Below are positions 25,158 to 36,900 of a DNA stretch of 64,000 bases, piece after piece. The stretch is from Rotaria sp. Silwood1 (Eukaryota > Rotifera > Eurotatoria > Philodinida > Philodinidae), in assembly GCA_905250075.1 (NCBI GenBank), contig CAJNOP010000011.1:928769-992768 (forward strand). The letters run 5' to 3'. Below the pieces are notes generated by a model, which did no database searches, had not been told where the DNA came from, and was given only the letters and a program-made list of their open reading frames with translations. Within the stretch, counting starts at the first letter, position 1. Every line of letters starts with the position of its first letter. The position numbers were made by a program, and so were the translations under genes.

Positions 25158-28010
25158 ATGAATGTTATCGATAATGTACGTCGTGCTTTTCGTTCAAAAT
25201 ATTCATTTGATATACAATCGACATGGTTACAAGCATGTCTTGCTTGGTTAGGTGACCAATTTCAATTAACAGAATTAACTAATAATTATACACTTGAAAA
25301 AATCTATAAGCAATGGCTTCATACAGATATTTCTCTTATTGCTGATGCATGTTATTTACCAAATGATTTAGATTTGAATGCAAAAAAAGTTCAATTAAAT
25401 GGAAAATATGCATTACAGGTAATTAATCTTTAATTATCTTTTTGTCTCTTCAGAAAATTATTTATGACAGACGTATGGAAAGTTGTTTTTTTAGACTAAA
25501 GGTTCTTGTATTTTTCGACTGATTAAGAAGATCACCACAAAGTATTAAACATTGGTTTAGGATCAGAATAATGTACTTTTCCCGAATCTATGTTTATAAT
25601 TTTTATAAAACTCATAGGTCAAGAGTTAAAAGCAAACATGTGAAATGCCTGAAAATAAAGTTTGGAGGGTTTTCCACGATTAATAAAGCATTCAGGGCAC
25701 AAATGACATTTATTCTAAATCTATCAATAGAAAGAGCAAATATTCTTCTACCAAAGAATGTTCTGATTATCTGTTTTCTGTAAGATGTTAATCAACCATG
25801 AGAGTTGCAGTAAGAAATACAACCTTAGTCGAACTTTGTTTTTCATACCCATAAAGTATTTGAGTATCTTGAGCAAGAAAGTCATATAATATGGACACAT
25901 CTTGAGATCTGGACGAGTCAAGCACATGAACAAAAAGTGCCATTTGAGTTCACCATTCCTTGGATTTTTAGATTTACAAAGTGATCTCGTTTGGTTTAGG
26001 TTGATATTTACAAGACTCTCAGATCTTAGCTGACTTTATAGAGAATAGTTTCAACCTTTATGCTATGTAAAAATTTGCTAATAGAATGTATGCCATGAGG
26101 AACATCATTGTGGAGAAGGAAGTCTATTATCTAGATGCTGATCCAAAAAAAAATCAAAACATAATGGAATCAAGGAAAAGACAATACAATTAAACGAAAT
26201 AGGCGGCATTTTTATGAAGGTTACTAGAAAAATTATCGAACATCAGCATGAAATCCACTTCCAACAGGATACAGCTATACTCTTTGTCCAAACGAAAAGA
26301 CTACAAAATTCTGATTTTAACTATATGCTTAATATTTGCTACTGAGCGTCTTAATAAGTCGAAAAAAGAAAGAAATATTTTATTTGAAATCTTTCAAGAT
26401 AACCCGCTATTATACACGGAAAAATAATGAATATTGAATAATCTTGAATTTTTTTTCGTACGTTATGTATCTTTTCTTGTAAACACTAAGTTCGATTTCT
26501 TATTACAGATCAACAGTATATCATGTATATCTGAATCATACTATAGTCAAGTTTTGGATATACATGGTGATCAAAATGAAAATGAACGAATCGATACAGA
26601 TATAACTGAAACACAACAATGGAAAGTGAGTGAGTGGATTTTTTTTTGTTTATTGATTTAAATTTATAGAAAATATAATTTTTATTATAAATTATTTAGC
26701 CACCACCAACTAAACGTGTTCTCTATTTGGAATTAACGGATGGTAAAACAATTCTTCGTGGATTAGAATACGAAACAATTAGTGGTCTTGATCGTGATAC
26801 AACATTACCAGGTGCAAAAGTAATCATGTTCTTTCTAATAATTGAAGTTTTTCATCATTACTTAATTATTTCCTAGATTCTTGTAACTGGTCCTATACTT
26901 TTTCGTCGAGGAATGTTACTTTTAACACCTAAAAATACACAAATACTTGGTGGTTATGTTGAAAGTTTACTTGATAAAAATGCTTCTATTGAAACCGCAT
27001 TACTTTCATTGTTAGTTTAATTAATTTTTATACATTAAAAAAAAAATCATTGTTGAATTTTTTTTCATATAGATCAAAAACGGCATCAAAATTAGATGAA
27101 AGTCGAATGCGATTCAATCGATTAAATATCAAAGTTCATCCACCGATCGTTTCTAACAATGCAACAAATACAATAACTGATAGACCAATAAATCAAGATG
27201 TTAGTTTAAATAGTTACCAATGTATTCAAATTTTGTGTTCAAATTATTTAGGATTTTCATGAAGATGAAGATGAAATGGATGAATTCATTCGACAAGCAT
27301 ATGCTGATGGTATGCTTAATGATGATAGTCATATAGCTCCGGAACCTATTGAGAATAATCCTCTTCCTTCATCGTACAATACTGTTCAACCATCGACTAC
27401 TACTAATAATAATCGAATTATAACATCAATCGATCAACCAGAAGAATTAATTTTAATTTCGGATGATGATGATGATTATAATCATTTGTTAAAAACAAAC
27501 ATTTCTCCAATAGAATCATCATTATTCGATACTGAAATATCAAATATTTCTTTTTCTGCACCTCCACCACCACCACGACCGGTACGACCTTTGGTTCCTA
27601 AAATATCTTTACCTTATACATATTTATCTTTTATTCGTCATCAAATACCACTATGGAATACAAGTTATCAAGATTTTATAATAAAAGGCTGTTTTTCATC
27701 ACTTATTAAAACTACACGAATAATTAAAAATGAATATTATTTAGAAGCTTATCTTAATGATGGTAGTGATTGTTTACTTGTTCGAATAGCATCTGATCTT
27801 ATTACTCAACATGTTGGTATAACTGCAGTAGAATTAAAAGTAAAACGACAGGAATATAAAAATGTTATCGATCAACAAAAATTTCAAACAGATATTAATC
27901 AACGTTTACAAAAATTTGCTGACGATATGAGAGACGTACATGCCATAATAACAATAAGATTCTTTTCAGATAATGAAACACCTATGGTGCTTAAAGTTGA
28001 TCAAAGCTAG
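25158..28010 (+). CDS. RMI1: RecQ-mediated genome instability protein 1
   Basis: RMI1 is the OB-fold partner of topoisomerase III-alpha and BLM helicase that dissolves double Holliday junctions. Six exons (25158-25418, 26509-26625, 26700-26819, 26877-27010, 27073-27199, 27252-28010) join in frame to 505 residues. The N-terminal helical part has WLQACLAWLG and EKIYKQWLHTDISLI. The first OB fold carries LNGKYALQINSISCIS, RVLYLELTDGKTILRGLEYE, GPILFRRGMLLLTPKNTQIL and LGGYVESLL. After an acidic and proline-rich linker (PPPPPRPVRP), a C-terminal OB-like domain (YTYLSFIRHQ ... IIKGCFSSLI ... YLNDGSDCLLVRIASDLI) matches the RMI2-binding end of animal RMI1. Intron 1 is 1,090 bp, the rest about 50-75 bp. 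The ATG is 4 nt behind an acceptor-like TTTTAG. Confidence 0.93.
25419..26508 (+). other. Oversized RMI1 intron 1
   Basis: 1,090 bp with normal GT and TTACAG ends but no recognisable coding sequence or repeat. It contrasts with the 50-75 bp introns in the rest of the gene. Confidence 0.4.
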
Positions 28011-29265
28011 TCAGATATTTTTTTTTCAATCAGTATATATTTATGTTCTTTTTGCTAATATATGAAACTCTTTATTTAAAAAATGGATAGAGTAATGATA
28101 TAGAGATTTCTATTCTTTTTGTTCTTATTTCAGATGATAATCGACCAATTATCATCTTTCCCGAAGAAAATATAAAGTTTTCAAGTAAGTTAAAAACCAA
28201 TATGATGTCTTAGATAAAATAAATAATCGCTCTAGGTGAATCTCAATAGTTTTCGAAAAAAAGACAATGAATAAAAAATTCATGTTTTTAAGAAGGAACT
28301 AACTCGCGAGTATTTTCAAGTTACAGTTTTGTATGAACATCGAAATAAGATCTCCATTAAACTAACAATAAATGACAAAGACTTCATCATGCCGTGTTGT
28401 ATCCTCAATGAACGAACAAAACTACATGATACATTTTATAAAAAATGATCTGCAAAGACTGTTGATGTGTAGGAATCATAATTTGAACACCTATACCGCA
28501 TTACAGATCCGAGGAGAAAACAACACGGACTTCTGTCTAGAAGTCTGCTGATTTCTCTGTCACACAGACCCTATATGAATAACGTCTCGTTATAAAAAAA
28601 GATCAACTACTTCCTTATGGTATTTCTGGAGGATTAAGTAAAAGAATGGTAAAGAAATACATCCAAAAATAGATAGAATAAAACAACTTTCCTATGATTA
28701 GTAACAATAGCTACATTGTGTTCCATATTTTAATCCTACATGGATTATGCTAATAGCTTTTTGATCGAGAGCTTTCATACTTGATATTCAATAGATTTTA
28801 AATTGTATTTTATCCTGCTTTGATCGGTTAATGTATTGTGATAGTCAAGTACATTAATATTCTAATGAAGAAAAAAAAAATGCCACTATCTTGAAATGAA
28901 GAATAGTTCGTATTTATACGCTTTATTTTCTCGATTTTAAAAAATCGGAAAGCTAAAAAAAACAAAAAAACTCGTAATCAATCTTTTTGTGATGGAAAAG
29001 TTCTTTTAAAAAAAATGATCATGTCTCACAAACAATATGTGATGAGCAGAAACTTTTATATTTTTATCTTATCTTATCAAAATCTATTTATAATTTTACA
29101 ACAATGTTATAAATGACGAAATTCTTGAATTAATTGTTTCATTTTATCTAAAAAATCAACGGCTGAGATTTAGAGTATTAGGCTTATCTTATATTCATTT
29201 AGAAACAAAAAAAGAAATAAACAATTCAAGATTAATTAGACGATAGTCATCATTTTAATAATCGT
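28011..29265 (+). other. Spacer between RMI1 and NAA60 with an orphan exon-like segment
   Basis: A 51 nt segment (28,134-28,184) is flanked by TATTTCAG and GTAAGT and is open in one frame, but no partner exon is evident. The remaining 1 kb is AT-rich and shows nothing else. Confidence 0.4.
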
Positions 29266-30110
29266 ATGCAAACACCATTACCATCATCTCAATCAATAAC
29301 AGTCAATTTGGATTCACCATATAAAATATCCACGGAACAACTTCATGTTCTACCAACAAGTAATATTTCAATATCATTTCGTTTTTTACGTCCTGGTGAT
29401 CAATCGGAAGTAAAATCTCTTTGTTGTGATTGGTTTCCTATTGAATATCCTGATCTATGGTATGATGATATTGTACATGATCCAAAATATTTTGCTTTAG
29501 CTGCATGTGAAACAAATACACAACGAATAATTGGTTTAGTTGTCGCTGATATACTTCCATTAGGCAGTTGTAATCGTGAAGATCAACAAATTTTACATAA
29601 ATCATTCTCATTAACAACACCAGTTTGTTATATACTAATATTAGGTGTTGAAAAAGAATATCGACGGCAAGGTTTAGCCGGTATTTTATTACAACATTTA
29701 TTAAATACATTACATGAACGTGCAACATGCAAAGCTGTTTATTTACATGTTTTATATTCAAATAAACAAGCAATTAAATTTTATCAATCAAAACAATTTC
29801 AATATCGTGTACATTTACCACATTATTATTGTATAAAAGGTGATAATTTCGATGGTTACTGTTTTGCACTTTATATCAATGGTATATATATTTTATTTTC
29901 TTATTTTTTTTTTAAATTTTGTTTTTTGTTTTAGGTGGTTATCCACCATTTACTCTAGGTGATTTCGTTTCTAATTGGTGGATCTATTTAATAGGAACAA
30001 ATCCTTGTCGTTTAATTCAAACGTTTGGAAATTTTATCACAAATAGATTTATATTTACAGATAACCATCCACGTACATCATCTTACAAGCAAATATCACG
30101 AATTATTTGA
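29266..30110 (+). CDS. NAA60: N-alpha-acetyltransferase 60 (Golgi GNAT enzyme)
   Basis: NAA60 acetylates the N-termini of membrane proteins facing the cytosol, anchored to the Golgi by C-terminal amphipathic helices. Two exons (29266-29881, 29935-30110) join in frame to 263 residues. After a Ser/Thr-rich N-terminus come SFRFLRPGDQSEVKSL, CCDWFPIEYPDLWYDDI, FALAACET and IIGLVVADI. The acetyl-CoA binding loop is YRRQGLAGILLQHLL, followed by the NAA60-typical AVYLHVLYSNKQAIKFY, LPHYYCIKG and DGYCFALYINGGYPPFTLGD. The last segment is aromatic and basic (WWIYLIGTNPCRLIQTFG), consistent with the membrane-binding tail. The single 53 nt intron splits the Gly-Gly of INGGYPP. Length is close to the animal family. 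Confidence 0.93.
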
Positions 30111-30380
30111 TCTTCATGACATATATATATAGATGTATACTCAAGTTATTTTTTGTCCAAATAATGTAATACAAAATAATTGGCAACAGAAAAAAATATT
30201 GAAGAAATGAACAAAAGTGTTTTGTTTTTTCTTTTGTATTTTTTTTCTTACAGTGATTAAAATTCATTTTGGTTTTATTTCTATAAAATCTATAGTAGAT
30301 AATTTTTATAACAAATCAAAAAACAATTTTTTGTATCCTTTTCAATAGGATTCTAATTCCAGATTAATTGTAACAATGAA

Positions 30381-30829
30381 ATGCCACCGGTGCAGGTCAG
30401 GAAATAATAAAAAATGCTTACGGTTGATTTGCTGCTATTCATTAAATATAGTAGAGCTTAGATGAGGACATCGTTTTTTTTTTCAGGTCATAATACTCTA
30501 TTTTGGTCGTCTTCGAGAACTCACTGGCACATCAAGTGAAAAAATTGACTTTGATTCTTCAATTGCCTATACACAACAAACTATTCTTGATCATATTATT
30601 CAACATCGTCCAATGTAAAGAGGAAACAAAAAAAAAATTAAATAGATTTTTATCACTTTTTTTTCTTTACATGACTTTTCCTTTTTTTCTAACATTTAGT
30701 TTAAAATCTTTTTTAACTACAAATTCTTTTCGCTTGGCTGTTAATCAACAATATCTACTGGAGACAGATTTAGTTAAATTCAGTGAACAAAGTGAAGTAG
30801 CACTTCTTCCACCGTTTGGTGGTGGTTAA
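30381..30829 (+). CDS. MOCS2: MOCS2A, molybdopterin synthase sulfur-carrier subunit
   Basis: The small MoaD-type subunit carries sulfur as a C-terminal thiocarboxylate for molybdopterin synthesis in the cytosol. Three exons (30381-30395, 30487-30614, 30700-30829) join in frame to 90 residues: a start MPPVQVIILYFGRLRELTG, a ubiquitin-like core (AVNQQYLLETD, FSEQSEVALLPPFGGG) and the double glycine needed for activation at the very end (here GGG). The first exon is only 15 nt and its donor (CAG|GTCAGG) is weak, so CCG|GTGCAG two codons earlier is an alternative that keeps the frame. Upstream at 30,360-30,362 is an acceptor-like TTCCAG. The second subunit starts 7 nt after this stop. Confidence 0.9.
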
Positions 30830-30836
30830 AATAATA

Positions 30837-31721
30837 ATGAACTACGTAAATCTTCAAACCGAGCCAATCAAACTAGACGAACTTTATAAAAGGGTTGTTG
30901 CGCCTTCGTGTGGTGCCGTTTCATCTTTTATTGGTTTGTATTGGTCTTATATTTACATAGATAGATATTGATGCATATTTTCGGTTCATTAATCGTTTTT
31001 GTTCGTGCATAGGCATTACACGAGATAATTTTGAAGGACGTCGAGTTTCTCGTCTTTCCTATGAAGCTTATGAACCAATGGCCTTACAAGAATTGAATCG
31101 TTTATGTGATGATGCTCGGCGACAATTTGCCAATATTGAACACATAGCAATTTGCCATCGCTTAGGGTTAGTATTTAATGATTAGTATTTAGAAGAGAAA
31201 CAGAACAGAATGAAAGCATAGAATTAATGCTGAAAATGCTTCATACATTAAGATAAAATAAGAATCTATAGATCGATTAAAAATATAAGACTGTCATGAA
31301 CTGATTCATTTTTTTGTTGAAAAATGTAATTTACTACCGTTCTCAATTAGTCAATAGTGAAACAGATTAGAAAAACAGATTTTTCTCTTTTATTTAATAC
31401 ACATAGTTTTTCTTTTGTATTTCTAAATATGTAGCGACGTGTCAATTAGTGATATATCCGTTGCTATTTACGTTTCGGGCCCTCATCGGCGTGATGTATT
31501 GGATGCCGTTTCCTTTCTCATCGAACAGCTCAAAACAAATGTTCCCATATGGAAAAAAGTAACGTTGCTCGTTTTTTTCTTCTTATTCGCTTTCTTCTTC
31601 GTTATATATATATACAAAGGCTCAATTCGATTATTTTATGTAGGAAATCTACGAAGATTATGAAGACAACAGCAATAACAACATGTCAACATCTTCTTAT
31701 TGTTGGAAAGAAAATAAATAA
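30837..31721 (+). CDS. MOCS2: MOCS2B, molybdopterin synthase catalytic subunit
   Basis: The MoaE-type large subunit uses the MOCS2A thiocarboxylate to turn cyclic pyranopterin monophosphate into molybdopterin. Four exons (30837-30933, 31013-31166, 31435-31558, 31644-31721) join in frame to 150 residues. Family motifs are CGAVSSFIGITRDNFEGRRV, LSYEAYEPMALQEL, EHIAICHRLGDVSISD and IAVSGPHRR-like VAIYVSGPHRRDVLDAVSFL. The lysine-bearing VPIWKKEIYED is the active-site region of MoaE. The C-terminus (SSYCWKENK) is like the animal protein. AATAAA sequences overlap the stop codon (31,713-31,722), so the 3' UTR can be very short. Confidence 0.93.
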
Positions 31722-31722
31722 A
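31713..31722 (+). promoter_or_regulatory. Poly(A) signal overlapping the MOCS2B stop
   Basis: Two overlapping AATAAA hexamers lie across the TAA stop of MOCS2B. The convergent exchanger gene ends 72 bp further on, which leaves little room for either 3' UTR. Confidence 0.5.
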
Positions 31723-31793
31723 TTTTGTTTTTGTTGATATTTTTTTTTGTTTTACTTTACATAAATACGAATACAAACATAGAGATAAACATG

Positions 31794-33954
31794 CTAAACA
31801 GTACTAATGGGTCTATTTCGACATGGTTCAGGATGGAGGGCGCCGAAAATATTTAATTCAAATAGGCACATTAGAGTTATGACAGAGAACCAAACAACAA
31901 TAAGAAAAACGCCGTAAAATTTTGTTAAACGACATCGATTGACAAAAAATGTTATAAGAAATATAATAAGTGCAATGAACAAAACAATTGTTGAATATAC
32001 TAAACCTCGTGAATGTATTTCAACAAAAAATGGTTCATTACTGCTTGATGACGCTGATAAATCATTATTTAAAACCGAAATAGAATCCGAAGAACTTGAT
32101 GGTAATACTGCTATAGGTGAATCTCTTATTATTGATGCTGTTTCAAGTGGTGATGGTTGATGAGTAAAACGCATTAAATTTCGAAATAACCATGGTATAC
32201 CTAAACCCATAAGAATATCGAATACATTTGAACCAATTGAGCCTGCAATAGCCATTTCAGGATGACCACGTCGTGTCATAACAATAGCTGAAAACATTTC
32301 TTCTATTGATGAACCAAATGCTAACACAGTTAAACCCATAATGCTATCTGGAATATTTAAAGTAAAACCAACAATAACTACAAGCCATACAAGAAGATAA
32401 GCAAGACCGGCAACCTAGGTTAGAATATACATATTAAAAAAAAAGAATCGAAAGCAAGTACTCTCTCTCTCTCTCTCTCTCCTTTTGAATATTTACTAAC
32501 CCAAATCGTTGACATGACAAATGTAAGCATGTAATAATTATGAAAAACTTCTTTTCGACAATCAGGTATTGTTATATGCATAAGTAACCGTACCGGATAC
32601 ATCAATACCCATTTTAATATTTTATATCTTTTTGTTGGTAATTTCAATGGATCAAAGATTTCTGTTGCATTAGCAACAATATGTTGATTATCAGGAGTTT
32701 CTTTAAGCCGTTTTTTACTTGGTTTATAAGGTGCACGTGGTTTTCTCTTATCATCACCAGGAACTCCGACTGTATGTATTGCTGCACTCATCATAATAGA
32801 TTCTGAAACTGATCGACCACGTGTTGTTAAACTTTCTTCTAATTCAACACTATTACTATTTAATGCTTGTAATTGTTCTTGTGGATTTTGATTTAATGTA
32901 GATGCTTTTTTATTAGATGAGCTACCACGTATAAGACGTGATAAACGATCATTAAATTTTAAAATAGCCACATAAACAAAATAGAGTAAAACTAATGCCA
33001 ATGCCTCATACCAATATACATGTTGATCATAAATAATTATATAAAGAACAGCAACCGCAATACAATAAAAACCTGCATCTCGCACAATTGGATATGCATC
33101 AAGTTCACATACAGTGGCCGAAATAAGTGCACATAGAGCAATAACAAAAAGAATGTTGAAAACGGCTGAACCGACAATAGTACCCACTTAGAACAAAACA
33201 AAAGAAAAACATGATATTATTAAATTTTTTAAAACTCTTCAATGACATAAAAGCTTGGATCGTTTTTTTTTGCTTTATTTAATATGCATAAAATAACATT
33301 TCTTTTGTTTGTTCTCTATAGTTAAATTAAAAATTGATTATCGATCTAATTTAACTATATAATAGTATTTTTTTTTACAAAATTGTTAATCGATATGTTA
33401 ACGATGTTAAAGAGGTTAAAACTATTTAAATAAAAAAAAAGCAACTATTAACTTACAAGCAATATCCGATTTAACAAAGAAAACTCCAACGATCGATGTA
33501 AAAAACTCTGAAGCTGATGTTGCCAAAGCCATAAAAGTTGCACCAGCAACATCCTATTATTAGTGGTGTATTATAAAATAATGTGTGTATACGTGTCTAG
33601 GGATTGCAAAATACGTACTGGTGTTAAATTAAAATTGCAACTTATTCTTTCCAATGCTGATGCAAAGTAATCATCACAAACAATTTCAATTGCTGCAAAT
33701 GAATATAGTATAAGAGCTATATAAACAAGTATACCACCGTGACGACGTTGTTCATTTGTAAAAAATAATGGTGGAAATTCATCAATGGATGCTGATTCAC
33801 ATTTATTTGTTGACTGTGCTGTTATTGTTGTTATTGTTGATGATATCCATTGTTTAGAGTTTGTTTTATTTATTGCAAGAGTATTTCTTGTTGAAAAAAA
33901 TATTTGAAATATGGTCGTAAAAAGAACAATCAAAATGTATTGTCGTCGAATCAT
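31794..33954 (-). CDS. SLC24: K+-dependent Na+/Ca2+ exchanger, SLC24 family
   Basis: The NCKX transporters extrude Ca2+ (with K+) in exchange for Na+ across membranes. Four exons (33954-33619, 33553-33457, 33186-32501, 32414-31794) join in frame to 579 residues. An N-terminal hydrophobic segment (likely signal peptide) leads to an extracellular part and the first helix cluster. Alpha-1 is GATFMALATSASEFFTSIVG ... GTIVGSAVFNILFVIA. A cytosolic loop of about 150 residues is Ser/Lys-rich. Alpha-2 is MGLTVLAFGSSIEEMFSAI ... AGSIGSNVFDILMGLGIPW. The Asp in SNVFD (about residue 439) is kept, which favours K+-dependence. Unusually, the conserved Pro-Glu of alpha-1 is Ser-Glu (127-128) and the Pro-Asp of alpha-2 is Glu-Glu (411-412). 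A CT repeat in intron 3 sits at 32,461-32,481. An upstream donor on this strand suggests a spliced 5' UTR. Confidence 0.9.
32461..32481. repeat. (CT)n microsatellite in an exchanger intron
   Basis: About ten CT dinucleotides in the short intron 3 of the exchanger gene, close to the donor side when read on the coding (minus) strand. Confidence 0.85.
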
Positions 33955-36900
33955 ATTACTTGATAAAAGATATTTTAAATAGTGAAAATATAAATTATAT
34001 TTTTCCTCATCTATTATGTCACAAAGAAAAAGAAGATCAATACATAAACCTTGGTGATAACTAGTTTAACAACTTTCAGATAGGAAGTACTTTATGACAT
34101 GAATGACGTTATATTCATTTCATTTGTTCTTTTCTGTTGATCTCATAAAGAAAAAAAATTATTTTTAATTTAAGTTCTGTCATTCACATTTGGTCAAAAA
34201 AAAAAGAAACAGACGACATAAAAACGACGACATTGAGAATAAAGATGGCAAACAAATATGAATTATTGAAAGAAAAAAAATATATAGATTTTCTCGACTT
34301 ACCTGCTGTCAGTAAAGTTACCATGTTTCTTTTATAATTTTCTTCTCTCAATGGATTTAGCCACTTTTATTCTTACTTTTGACAAGTGCTCAATTGGCTG
34401 AGGATAAGAAAAGTACTTTTTTTCGTCTTATCTGACTCCTCCTCTTAGTAGGCTGTTATATTTACAAGCTACTTGGTCGTCTGCTCTAGCAAAGGATCAC
34501 TATCACATCACTTATACATCATCAACCTCATCATCATCATCATCATCATCATTGTTGTCATCTTTATCAATGTCGCAATGACTAGAGAGCAAGAGAGACA
34601 GAATAAGAGCGACAGCGGTGGCTCTATATACACAGCGAACAAAATTATAATCATAATAAAAATGATTGTTTTTCCTTTTGCATTCCCGTTCTCTACAACT
34701 TTGGTCGCTACCCGTTTGTCGCTTGACGTTTCTCTCCCCCTTTCATCTCTCGCTTTCTGTCTCCTTTCTCGCTGTGTGACACCAGGAAGAAAAGGATAGC
34801 TAGCTACTAGGGTCTATTGTATGAGAGAATAAAACGACAGGCGACACAACGGGCGACGACGAGGCTACCAAGTCGGCTCTTCTTCTTCTTTTGCTTCTTC
34901 ATTGCCTTCTTCTTCTCCTCCTTTTGTCGTATTTCTTTTCTTGCCACATAGCATTGGATACGAGCGAACAAGATCTATTGCTGATGTTTCTACTACCGGA
35001 GGCAAGAGCAAAGCAAGCATATGAGCATAATTTAAGTTAGCTCTTATGTTTCGAAATCAGAAATAGGAGAGTCTATAAAGAAAAAGAGAAAAAGCAGCAA
35101 GACAAACTAAAGTGATGAAAGCGTGTGAAGAGAGAGAGAGATAGCGTGAGTATGAAAAGAGATTAACTCTTCGTCCGGAAAATTCTATCAAAGGAGCTTA
35201 ACAACAAACGTTAGTGTTGAAAAATGTTCGTATATCAAGAAGATATATTCTATATCACATCATATTATACTACATCATATTAAGATACACACGCGAACAG
35301 CTGCCAATGATCTATATTAGATTATCTTATAGTTTGTTTATTGCTATTGCATGTTGACACATATCTATGAGGAGTTTTTGTATGCTTAAAGTATCATGTA
35401 GTACGAATATTTTCTAATTAGTAAAGAGATACTTGTTAATATTGCTTATACTTTGTCATGAAAAATAAAAAGAAAACAACGAAAAGAATGTTAGTTTTTG
35501 TTATTGTGGTTATTTGTTGGTTATGGTAACATCTCGTGGGACACAGTCGGACCGTTCAATCAACTTAGCGCGTGCATTGCACACATATACATTCACATGT
35601 CATTTTGTGCATGCAACGATCGAATTGGATGCGTACATCCGCTTATCGCACTTTATTGTGTCACTTCTGTGTTCGTCAACCATGAAAAAAAAAAGAAAGA
35701 AAAATAGAAGCATCAACTTGTCTATATTCGAAAACAAATACGTGAAACGCCTTAACAAAAGCATCTACAATTGTTCATTCTTCCGAATCGGACCAATATA
35801 ATCTAGATATATACTTGACTAATATTGTCATAGAAGACTCACAAAAAGAACAAAAACAAAAAAAATCAAAGTTTTGTTTATTATTTTTATATATAAAACA
35901 ATGATAGATGTAAGCATCTATTCTATATAATTCAATAAAAGATCTTTTATATATAGTTGATCATACCTTTATTTTTAAAACAACAGACCTATTTTCTAAT
36001 ATAATTATAATATATGCTAATAATGTAGTATTGCGAGAAAAACTCTATTGTAATAAGATCTAATAAGTCAAATTAGATGAACAAAATTTATTATTAGAGA
36101 CACGTCTTTGTCAATTTTTTTCTTTTATATTTATTTAACCATCCTATTGCAATCTAGAAAGTGCACACTGTACTTAGAATGTATTAAGTGTAGTTTTTTT
36201 TCAATTTTTCTTAACATAGAGAAAAATAAATAATAGAGTAGCAAAATAACATAAAACGGCTTATTCTACTTGTTTTTAATTTATCAGCTAAAATGACAAA
36301 CAAAAAAATGAATTATTTTAGCAGTGTATTTCTTGTCTATTTAACTTGAACTAAATGTCTTGTAAAGCATCATACCCTTGTTACATGTCTTTTTTTTGTG
36401 TGTTATTCTTTCTTTTTTTTTCTGTGAGCAAAAAAAAAAACATTCAAAATGTCAATCAAGATGATTCATTGTAATAAGAATAACTTACAATGTACTTTTT
36501 TTTTTAAAGATTTCTATTTGAATATTTTCTATGTTTACAATAATCAATTGAATTTTCAATAAAAACAATTTATACTATCTCATCATGCTAAAAGAATACT
36601 AATAAAAGTCTATTGGGATTGTTCACAATAAAATTCTTAAATTGATTTTCGAATTTCAATTATATATGTATATATACCAAAATAGAAACTATTACTAAAT
36701 GAAGTCGTCAAAAACATCCGAAAGAAAACAAGATAAATATTGATTATCTTGTAGACACCAATTCCCTAGTTATTAAGTAAAAAACCGTTCATCGATGTAG
36801 AAAAATTATGACTGCAAAGAAATTTCTTCTCGAACTCAAACGAAATACATACTATTGGGACTAAGATACTCAAATTAATCAGAATGTAGTTGACATGAAC

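Noticed and set aside
29438-29773. Minus-strand 111-codon frame
   Set aside because: Antisense shadow of NAA60, whose sense frame has all family motifs.
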